This document shows, piece by piece, positions 1-7,800 of a stretch of 16,807 nt of DNA (positions are counted from its first letter, which is position 1; each line of letters begins with the position of its first letter). This DNA comes from Legionella genomosp. 1 (GTDB lineage Bacteria > Pseudomonadota > Gammaproteobacteria > Legionellales > Legionellaceae). The stretch lies in assembly GCA_945867185.1 (NCBI GenBank), contig CAMBHM010000006.1, positions 1 through 16,807 of the forward strand. Reading direction: 5' to 3'. The position numbers and the translations under genes were made by a program. A model generated the notes under the pieces. That model was not told the origin of the DNA. It worked only from the letters and a program-made list of their open reading frames with translations, and did not search any database.

Positions 1-1305
1 GCTATAGTCTCTAATTTTTTTTGCCAAGGCTGCTTTCATGGACTGCTGACCTTCAAGTAGTCGTCCGGAAGGCGTTTTACACCAATCCCCAAGGAATTGG
101 GCTATCCAAAGAGTAAACCGAACCCAACAGGTGGTGTGTGTTTGGATGAGCTTGTCTATTTCAGGACTGAGTCCATTCATTTCATTGAGAATGACTTGGT
201 TCTTGTTCATGGTTTGAATCAGTGTGAAAGAGGTTGTTACAGTTTCTTTTAGGGCTCTGCAGGGAATAAGTAATCTTCTAAGCTCGTCGTTGGATGCGAG
301 TTGTAGAGAATCCTTGAGGCGTGGAGAGAGATCTAAAGGCAGTTTGTTGAGAGCATCATAGATCTTTAGTTGTTCTTGAAATAGGCATTGTTGTAGTTGG
401 GGTAGCTGTTGTTTTGCAAGGGTACACAGGGCGTCTAGATCAGTGTTAGGAAAGGCATCCCGCGCTGGCAAGAGGCTACGTAAGGAGCGAAGAGGGAAGG
501 CTAATTCTTGTAGCAGTATTTCATCGGTTTTCCTAGGTCTAGCCTGTTGATTCATTCGGACTTGCTTAATTAGAAACAAAAGATCTCTTTTTTGTTCCTC
601 ATATCGCGCTATGGTCGTTTGGTACCTTTGTAGTTCCAACAAAAGATCAACGTCTCTATTCAACAAGAGGATGATTTGTTCTATTTTTGTCTCAATAGAA
701 GTGGGGGTCTTTAATATCTGAAGAGACGTTGCCTGAGTGTAGTCTCCCAAGGTGGTAGCAGTGCTGAATGTACTGGGAGTGGCTGCAGCAATGTCCTGTT
801 CAGGCAAGTGAGTATCGAGTAAGTTGATCAATACTCCTACTTTGAATCGAAGAGCTTCTGAACGCTCGACAACGGGGAGTCTTAAAGATAGTTCGAATAC
901 CAAGTGAAGAGCTGTATAAACAGGGTGTCTTAGTGCTTGTAGGGGTGTTTCAGAAGTATTGATCCATTCTGTCATAGTAGCCATGACCTCTTCTAGCTTG
1001 TCTTGCTGGTATAAGTGACGAAGAATGGGGTTGATGAGCACTTTTTCTGTTGTCAGAAGAGACTGAGTCGCTGGATGTCTTAACTCTAAAAGATAGTACT
1101 CTAATGAGTAGGCAGTAAATAAAAAAAGGGCTGATAGCGCCTTTGAGGGAGACTGCGTAAAGGCCAGAATGATTGCGTCAGAGAGCACTCGTGATCTATC
1201 GTTGTTCCAAAGTTGCTGGATAAGAGATAAGGTAGTGTCATCAGGTTCCTCACCCGATTGTTGAGCAATATAGTCAAGAAACTCAACTCTTATATTCCAA
1301 GGCAT
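1..1305 (-). CDS. Large unrecognised helical protein, C-terminus beyond the left edge
   Basis: An ATG at 1305-1303 opens a frame of 435 codons with no stop down to base 1, so the gene continues outside the window. A good ribosome binding site (GGGAG, complement of 1312-1316) lies 6 bases before the start, which supports it. The protein begins MPWNIRVEFLDYIAQQ. It is rich in Leu, Gln and charged residues and poor in Gly, and is predicted by eye to be almost all helix. Residues about 56-75 form a hydrophobic or amphipathic helix, and residues about 204-255 look like a coiled coil with repeated Leu/Ile spacing. No signal peptide or catalytic motif is visible. I do not recognise the family. It starts 78 bases after pdxB with no convincing terminator between, so co-transcription with pdxB is possible. 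Large helical proteins of this kind are common among secreted effectors of intracellular gammaproteobacteria, but nothing here proves that role. Confidence 0.8.
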   Translation of the reverse strand, partial: MPWNIRVEFLDYIAQQSGEEPDDTTLSLIQQLWNNDRSRVLSDAIILAFTQSPSKALSALFLFTAYSLEYYLLELRHPATQSLLTTEKVLINPILRHLYQQDKLEEVMATMTEWINTSETPLQALRHPVYTALHLVFELSLRLPVVERSEALRFKVGVLINLLDTHLPEQDIAAATPSTFSTATTLGDYTQATSLQILKTPTSIETKIEQIILLLNRDVDLLLELQRYQTTIARYEEQKRDLLFLIKQVRMNQQARPRKTDEILLQELAFPLRSLRSLLPARDAFPNTDLDALCTLAKQQLPQLQQCLFQEQLKIYDALNKLPLDLSPRLKDSLQLASNDELRRLLIPCRALKETVTTSFTLIQTMNKNQVILNEMNGLSPEIDKLIQTHTTCWVRFTLWIAQFLGDWCKTPSGRLLEGQQSMKAALAKKIRDYS

Positions 1306-1311
1306 ACCACA

Positions 1312-1316
1312 CTCCC
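1312..1316 (-). promoter_or_regulatory. Ribosome binding site of the left-edge gene
   Basis: On the minus strand this reads GGGAG, 6 bases before the ATG at 1305. It decides the start of a gene whose far end is not in the window. Confidence 0.55.
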
Positions 1317-1383
1317 GATTAGGTCATATTTAGAGAAATAAGATCACAAATAGACCGGACGCGTTCATTGTAGATCAAAAAGA

Positions 1384-2457
1384 TTAAGGAAATATTAGGG
1401 ACTTGGTGTGTGCATCCAGGACAGGTGTACTGTACCCAGTAAAATCATGTCGGGTTTGGTGGGCAGCTCGGGTACTTAAAAAAGTGTCGGCAGGGTTAGA
1501 GGTCGTTTTCAGTTGTCTTGTTTCTTGGAGGGGATGATAGAACGCGAGCAATGTTGCTTCCCATGTATCCTGTGTGGGTATAGCCTCTGTTGCAGCAGGA
1601 GTTAAAGAGGGTGAAGGTGTTAGGGGCAGGCCATAATAGTGATGAAGCTGTTGGCTTACAAAGAGTACTGCATTCTGCTTGGCTTCTATACTGTGTCCTG
1701 CGATATGTGGGGTGCAGAGCGTGGCAAAGGCTAAGATCTCTTTACTTGGACTGGGCTCGTTTTGGTAAACATCAGTACAATAAGTAATGGGTGTTGAAAG
1801 GGAGAGGAGCGCGGCTTCATCGACGATGCCGCCACGAGAGGCATTGATGATTGAGACATTCGGTTTTAACAGGTTGAGATAATTAGCATGTAATAGAAAG
1901 CGACTGGAATGGGGTAGCGTATCATGCAGGGCTGCATGGATACATAATAGATCGCAAGAAGACAAGTCAGTGAGCGCCTCTACGAGGGGTAGGGTAGGCG
2001 TTGATTTCCTAAACGGATCAAATCCTAATACTTTGAATCCCGCAGCCTGGAGTCGTCTAGTGACTCGAGATCCCACTTCACCAACCCCAACCACGCCTGC
2101 CTTCATACCAGTGAGTCGGTTTTGTTGTGATAAATACGCGACACTGGCCATGACATAATCAGCAACTGAGGTCGCATTGCAGCCTTTGGCATGGAACAAA
2201 GTGATGCGCTGCTCAGTCAGGTAGTTTTCATCAAGGTGGTCGATACCGCTACTTGCCGTAGCGATGCATGACAAAGTGTGGGGCTCTAGAAGGGCTTTAT
2301 CAATGCGTTGTGTGGAGCGGCATACAAGTACGTCTTGGTTAGGCAGGTTCTGCTTCAAGTCTTGGAGCGAATGATAGCAGGTTATTTCAAAGGGTGCTGG
2401 AAAATAAGCGGTGAGGTACGGTAAGGTCGCGTCAGCTAACAATCGGATGGAAGACAT
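1384..2457 (-). CDS. pdxB: Erythronate-4-phosphate dehydrogenase PdxB
   Basis: This cytosolic enzyme oxidises 4-phosphoerythronate to 2-oxo-3-hydroxy-4-phosphobutanoate, the second step of the DXP-dependent pathway to pyridoxal phosphate. The 357-residue protein has the D-2-hydroxyacid dehydrogenase fold. The NAD-binding glycines G124-x-G126-x-x-G129 lie in a typical Rossmann strand. The catalytic residues are Arg208 (NASRGGIVDE), Glu234 (YQNEP) and His251 (CTPHIAGHS). The CTPHIAG motif and the extra C-terminal segment after about residue 285, which serves as the PdxB dimerisation region, separate it from serine or glycerate dehydrogenases. It is slightly shorter than the E. coli protein (about 378). 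The start is the ATG at 2457; no strong ribosome binding site is seen before it. It is transcribed away from the biosynthetic operon. Its product supports PLP supply, which the oxoamine synthase in this window needs, but the adjacency may be chance. Confidence 0.9.
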   Translation of the reverse strand: MSSIRLLADATLPYLTAYFPAPFEITCYHSLQDLKQNLPNQDVLVCRSTQRIDKALLEPHTLSCIATASSGIDHLDENYLTEQRITLFHAKGCNATSVADYVMASVAYLSQQNRLTGMKAGVVGVGEVGSRVTRRLQAAGFKVLGFDPFRKSTPTLPLVEALTDLSSCDLLCIHAALHDTLPHSSRFLLHANYLNLLKPNVSIINASRGGIVDEAALLSLSTPITYCTDVYQNEPSPSKEILAFATLCTPHIAGHSIEAKQNAVLFVSQQLHHYYGLPLTPSPSLTPAATEAIPTQDTWEATLLAFYHPLQETRQLKTTSNPADTFLSTRAAHQTRHDFTGYSTPVLDAHTKSLIFP

Positions 2458-2530
2458 GGTATTGAGAAGTGAAAAGGAGCTAGTTTAACATATACTACTG
2501 CAGTATAGTACCTAGGCACCGAGTGGCTTT
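2458..2530. promoter_or_regulatory. Divergent promoter region with an imperfect 20-base dyad
   Basis: This is the only space between pdxB (minus) and the seven-gene plus-strand block, so both should be started from it. Positions 2491-2510 read TATACTACTGCAGTATAGTA: a perfect 10-base core palindrome (TACTGCAGTA, 2496-2505) inside a 20-base element that matches its own reverse complement at 14 of 20 positions. It holds -10-like hexamers for the plus strand (TATACT at 2491-2496, TATAGT at 2504-2509) and for the minus strand (complement of 2502-2507). Good -35 boxes are not obvious on either strand, which would fit promoters that need an activator. A regulator bound at the dyad could affect both directions; none is encoded in the window. 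Confidence 0.4.
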
Positions 2531-4153
2531 ATGAGATGTTCTATTTTGAAAACAATCATGCCTTATTTTTTGTTGACTTGTTTGTCGTTGGTATTTTTTT
2601 TACCTGGCCTCTTGTCGTTACCCGTGGTTGATCGTGATGAAGCACATTTTGCGCAAGCGACACGTCAAATGATGGAAACTGGCCATTATTTTCAAGTGCG
2701 TTTTCAACAAATCACCCGTTTTCAAAAGCCCCCAGGTATCAATTGGCTACAAGCGGCCAGTGTCCAGTTGACAGGGAATAATGGTTTGATCTGGCCTTAT
2801 CGATTGCCTTCACTGCTTGGGGCGCTTGGCTCCGTTCTCTTGACGTTTTTCTTTGCGCGCCGTTTTCTGCCGCAACGTGCCGCGTTGTTAGGCTCAGCGT
2901 TTTTAGCAGCCTCGATGCTATTGGTGGTTGAAGCCCATCTATCCGTGACAGATGCGGCGTTGTTATGCACGATGGTGATGATGCAGGGCGCCTTGTGGGT
3001 GATCTATCAAACGGATAGAATCGAGACGCCTCCTTGGGGATGGGCAGCTTTGTTTTGGATAGCTATGAGCCTGGGCGTGGTATTAAAAGGCATCACGCCT
3101 CTGGTGGGAGGGTTAACGGTGGTCACGCTCTCTCTAGTAGATAGGCGCTTTGTAAGAGGGCTTCGTGTGTATCGAGGTCTGTTAGTGTTTGCAGGGGTGA
3201 GTGTGGTCTGGCTGATGAAATTGAATACGGCTGAGCATAGTAACTATTTGTTGCAAATGCTTCGTCATGATTTATTGCCCAAATTGCAGGGAGGTCATGA
3301 GTCGCATGGGAAACCACCCTTGTTTCATTTACTTATTCTGCCCATGACGTTCTGGCCCGCCTCCTTGTTTTTATGGCAAGGAGGTGTGTATGGGTGGAAA
3401 CACCGCCAAGAGCAAACCGTACGTTTTTTATTATCCTGGATAATCCCCACGTGGATTTTTTTTGAAATCATGCCGACCAAACTGCCACAATACGTGTTGC
3501 CGACTTTTCCAGCGTTGGCCTTACTGTGTGCGTTGGCTGTGGTAACAGCAAGGGGACGTATGCCAAGCCGAGGGGTACGGGTATTACAGGTGCTTTGGGG
3601 TGTGATGTCGCTCATTTTCGCATTCAGTTTGGTGGGGTTGTCTTATTTTTTAATGAAGCAGGTGCTCTCTGTGAGCGTGATGCTTGTGGTGGGAATCGGT
3701 GTCACTGCGTTGGTGGGGGTTTGGTTTGCTTACAAGGGATTGTTACAGCGTGCAAGTATAGCCGTGTTGTGCGCGGCTGTGTTGACCTACCCGTTGGTCT
3801 TTGAAACGCTGTTGCCAGCTCTAAAGCCGTTATGGCTTCCAGAGAAGATAGCGCAATTCATTCACGTAAGAGAGACTCTGAACAATCAGCCGTTGCTTGT
3901 ATTTGGATATGGAGAGCCCAGTTTGGTTTTCTATCTACAAACAAATCAGGTGGTTTGGATGGATAATAAGGCGATGCTCTTGAAACGATTGCAAGCGCAA
4001 TCTGACAGTGTGTTGTTGATAGATCATGGCTTATTGGAGCCTTTATCTCAGGAAGTGCAGGGCTTAAAAAAAATAGCCAGTTTCAGCGGATACAATTACA
4101 ATGCATCTCGATGGATCACTTTGGATTTGGTACAACGACAGGAGGGTAGATAG
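2531..4153 (+). CDS. ArnT/PMT-like integral membrane glycosyltransferase
   Basis: This 540-residue polytopic membrane protein has about ten to twelve hydrophobic segments. After the first membrane helix it carries the hallmark first periplasmic loop of the GT-C superfamily: VVDRDEAHFAQATRQMMETG (Asp36-Glu37), followed by FQKPPGINWLQ. This is the arrangement seen in ArnT (4-amino-arabinose transferase to lipid A) and protein O-mannosyltransferases. A later SVTDAALL segment also fits the family. Such enzymes take a sugar from a polyprenyl-phosphate carrier on the periplasmic side and attach it to a lipid or protein. The donor and acceptor cannot be read from the sequence. The start at 2531 is the first ATG after an in-frame stop at 2513-2515; an ATG at 2558 is an alternative, and neither has a strong ribosome binding site. 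It is the first gene of the block, and its stop codon abuts the start of the PAP2 gene. Whether it glycosylates the downstream lipid product or does an unrelated envelope job is open. Confidence 0.82.
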   Translation: MRCSILKTIMPYFLLTCLSLVFFLPGLLSLPVVDRDEAHFAQATRQMMETGHYFQVRFQQITRFQKPPGINWLQAASVQLTGNNGLIWPYRLPSLLGALGSVLLTFFFARRFLPQRAALLGSAFLAASMLLVVEAHLSVTDAALLCTMVMMQGALWVIYQTDRIETPPWGWAALFWIAMSLGVVLKGITPLVGGLTVVTLSLVDRRFVRGLRVYRGLLVFAGVSVVWLMKLNTAEHSNYLLQMLRHDLLPKLQGGHESHGKPPLFHLLILPMTFWPASLFLWQGGVYGWKHRQEQTVRFLLSWIIPTWIFFEIMPTKLPQYVLPTFPALALLCALAVVTARGRMPSRGVRVLQVLWGVMSLIFAFSLVGLSYFLMKQVLSVSVMLVVGIGVTALVGVWFAYKGLLQRASIAVLCAAVLTYPLVFETLLPALKPLWLPEKIAQFIHVRETLNNQPLLVFGYGEPSLVFYLQTNQVVWMDNKAMLLKRLQAQSDSVLLIDHGLLEPLSQEVQGLKKIASFSGYNYNASRWITLDLVQRQEGR

Positions 4154-4810
4154 ATGATTCCGTTTGATCAGTGGTTGAAGATCATGACAAAGCCATGGGT
4201 CATCTTGTTGATGTTGCTAGGAGGTGCTTTTTTGTATACCTATGTTGATCAACCCGTGGCTTATTATTGTCGAGCCATTGATTTTAAATCGAACTTTCAT
4301 ATAGTCACTTGGATCACGAGACTTGGATTGGGTGGTTTTTATTTGGTGCCTTTTTTATTGTTGGCGTTGTTTTTTCGATATATCCGTCTGAATAAAACGC
4401 TTGAGTGGCGCATGTGGTTTTTGTGGTGTTGTGCACTCATTCCGAGTCTTATCTGTCTTGTTTTGAAGATGCTTTTAGGACGATCTCGCCCTGAGCTGTT
4501 ATTTCTTGGTCAATTGTATGGATTTTATGGATGGGGCACTGATGCTCAGTTTTGGTCTTTTCCCTCCGGCCATACTACAACGATCATGGGGTTTGTATTT
4601 GGATTGTGTGTGTTGTTTCCAAAATACAGTTATGCATTCCTGATCTCGGGCTTGCTTGTCGCAACGTCACGCATTTTACTCACCGAACATTATGTGAGTG
4701 ACGTGGTGGTGGCGAGTTACTTGGCACTCCTTGAGGTGGGTGTATTGTGTTGGTGGTTTAGGCGTGAAAACAAATGTTATACTGCGCGCGATCATCAGTT
4801 GAATGACTAG
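4154..4810 (+). CDS. PAP2-family membrane phosphatase
   Basis: This 218-residue protein with about five or six membrane helices has all three signatures of the PAP2 lipid phosphatase family: K105-x6-R112-P113 (KMLLGRSRP), P137-S-G-H140, and S172-R173-x5-H179-x3-D183. His140 and His179 would be the catalytic pair, so the enzyme should be active. Family members remove phosphate from phosphatidate, undecaprenyl diphosphate, lipid A or sphingoid phosphates in the membrane. The start codon directly follows the stop of the glycosyltransferase and is preceded by GGAGG (4141-4145) 8 bases upstream. Together the two could form a sugar-transfer and carrier-recycling pair, or the phosphatase could act on an intermediate of the lipid built by the later genes. 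The PKS gene follows after 21 bases, with no terminator seen. Confidence 0.88.
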   Translation: MIPFDQWLKIMTKPWVILLMLLGGAFLYTYVDQPVAYYCRAIDFKSNFHIVTWITRLGLGGFYLVPFLLLALFFRYIRLNKTLEWRMWFLWCCALIPSLICLVLKMLLGRSRPELLFLGQLYGFYGWGTDAQFWSFPSGHTTTIMGFVFGLCVLFPKYSYAFLISGLLVATSRILLTEHYVSDVVVASYLALLEVGVLCWWFRRENKCYTARDHQLND

Positions 4811-4831
4811 TATTCTAAGGATAGAGCTCGC

Positions 4832-7800
4832 GTGACGGGTCAAAAAAAATTCAAAATTGCTGTCGTTGGCATGGCATTTCGTTTACCGGGTGAGATTTCA
4901 ACGGTGGAGGCGCTTTGGCGTGTCTTGCAACAAGGCGAGAACGTCATTTCAAATATCGATGAAAGCCGCTTTCCTTATAAAAATTATCTACATGAGCGCC
5001 CTACGGAACCAGGTAAAAGTTATACGTTTCGTGCGGGCGTGTTATCGAAAGTGGATGAGTTTGATGCGGCGTTTTTTGGTATTTCTCCGCGAGAAGCGCG
5101 CCAAATGGATCCGCAACAGCGATTGCTGCTAGAAACCACTTGGAATGCCTTGGAGCATGGGGGACAAAACGTTGATCAATTGGCGGGGTCTGATTGCGCT
5201 GTATACATTGGTATTGGCAGTTTTGAGCATATCTTTAAATACGTCAATGATATTTCAGCAACGGACTCTTATACAATGCTTGGAAATTGTGCAAGCATTG
5301 CCTCTAATCGGATCTCTTATGCCTTTGATTTTCATGGCCCAAGTGTTTCGATAGACACAGCTTGTTCTTCTTCTTTGGTTGCTTTGCATCAAGCCTGCAG
5401 ATGCCTCTGGGCAGGAGATGCCTCAATGGCCATCGCAGGGGGTGTCAATGTTTTGTCCTCACCAAGTTCTTTTGTGGGGTTTTCAAAAGCATCTATGCTA
5501 TCGCCTGAAGGGCAATGTAAGAGTTTTTCGGCAGATGCCCAGGGGTATGTACGATCGGAAGGGTGCGTGGTTTTATTTTTAAAGCCGTTGCTAGCTGCAG
5601 AAGCCGCGGGTGATCCCATTCATGCGGTTATTCTGAATACGGGAGTCAATAGTGATGGACGGACTCACGGCATTACGCTTCCTAATGCTGAAGCACAAGC
5701 AGAATTAATAACCAAAGTGCATGAACAAGCAGGGGTTACTGCTGATGAAGTGAGCTATATAGAAGCGCATGGCACAGGCACTGTGGTGGGTGATCGGAGC
5801 GAAGCGCGGGCATTGGGGGCTGCGTTAGCAACCAAGCGTGCTAAAAACAATCCCTTATTAATAGGATCGATTAAAAGTAATGTCGGTCATCTCGAAGTGG
5901 TGTCTGGGCTGACAGGGGTCTTGAAAGCTATTTTATGTTTGCAGCATCATCAGATTCCGCCAACTTTGCACTTTACAGCGCCCAATCCTGAGCTTGATTT
6001 TGATGCGTTGAATCTCAAAGTCGTGGACACGTTGTCGCCGTTACCTATAGAGAAAAACCCGAGTATCATCGGGGTCAATTCATTTGGATTTGGGGGTACG
6101 AATGCGCATGCCCTGTTTGCCGCCTATGACGGTGAGACCACACCCCTCCAACCAGTATCGAGCTGTCCCCCTCTGTTGCTCAGTGTGCGTGATGCAAGCG
6201 TATTTCCAGAAATGGCTAATCATTATCAACAGTTAATTAAAAGCAACCCTGATGCGTATTATGATATCGCTTATGCCAGCGCGCATCGTGCTCGACATGA
6301 TAAAGGGGTAGTGGTTTATGGTGACGATCTGCCCGGAATCATTCAAGCCTTAGAAGACTTGAAGACAGAGACGGCGTCCGATCACCTAATTCACGAGCAG
6401 CGTTTGGGGGCAACGCTTGCAGTGGCTTTGGTGTATTCAGGGAATGGGGCGCAATGGCAGGGTATGGCGGCTCACTTGATACAACAGGATCCCCTTTTCA
6501 TAGAAACCATTGATGAAATTGATGCATTGTTTGCAGAGTACGCTGCTTTTTCAATTAAATCAGAGTTACTGGCCTCACAGACTCGTTATGATGACACTGA
6601 AATTGCGCAACCTTGTTTATTCGCCATACAAGTTGCCATCACGCGATATTTGATTCAGAAAGGCTTACAAATCAGCGCGGTCACAGGCCATAGTGTGGGA
6701 GAGATTGCAGCGGCTTGGGCGAGTGGTGCATTGAGTTTGCAAGAAGCGATCAAAGTGCTTTATTACCGAAGCAAGGGGCAGGGAAAAACCCGCGGGCAAG
6801 GTCGTATGTTAGCTGTTGCGCTCACTGTGGAGGCTGCAGAACAATGGATTGTAACGCACCAATTGGGTGAACGTGTCGTGATTGCTGCAACCAACAGCCC
6901 AAAGGGTATAACCCTCGCAGGCGATCTAGACGCTTTAGAACGGGTGCGAGCCCACTGTAAAGCTGAAGGGATCTTTAGTCGGTTGTTGGATCTTGATTAT
7001 GCGTTCCATACCAGTGCCATGGATTGTATTCGTGAAGAATTACTGGCCTCTCTGGATGATTTAAATCCTGTAAACAATACGGTGCCTTTTGTCTCAACGG
7101 TCACTGGGGCGCTTGTATCGGGAGAGACATTGGATGCGCTGTATTGGTGGAAAAATATTCGGCAACCCGTGCGGTTTTGTGAGGCCATTGATACCCTCCT
7201 GGATGAGGGCACTTGTGTCTTCATTGAAGTAGGCCCGCACCCCATCTTAAAACCTTATATTGAGGAATCCCTACGAGCACGAGAACATCGTGGAATCGTT
7301 ATCCAGACTTTAAAACGTCATTCAGCAGAAGTCGTCGACCTCAAGCGAGCTATTTTTCGAACTTGGCTGAGTGGTGGGCAGTTTGACGAAACTCATTTTT
7401 TCCCTATGGTCGGCCATCCCATCGCATTACCCCCTTACCCGTTTGTAAGAATCTCTCATACGTTGACGCCTACCAATGAAAGCGCGAATCAACTGGAAGT
7501 GTTGTCGGATCACCCATTATTGGGGAGACGTCTTAAAGCGGGTGAAGCCATTTGGGAGAATCATCTTGATCCCACGTTGGTGCGCTATCTTGCTCATCAT
7601 CAGGTCGATGGGGTTGCCGTGATGCCGGCTGCAGGGTTTGCAGAAATGGCCTTGGCGGTCTCCCTCTATTGGTATGGGAATAGCACGCATGATCTAAGAG
7701 ATCTGGAAATCATTTCCCCCATGGTGTTCGATGAACAATCCTGCCGTCTTACTCGGTTTGAGCTACAAGCCGAGTCGGGTCATTTTGTTATTAAAAGTCG

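Noticed and set aside
1101..1286. A 61-codon frame on the minus strand
   Set aside because: It lies within the much longer frame of the left-edge gene, which has a ribosome binding site and protein-like composition.
1342..1376. Possible hairpin (GATCACAA pairing with TTGTAGATC, one bulge) between pdxB and the left-edge gene
   Set aside because: The stem is weak, the loop is about 18 bases, and no T run follows on the minus strand, so it is not called a terminator.
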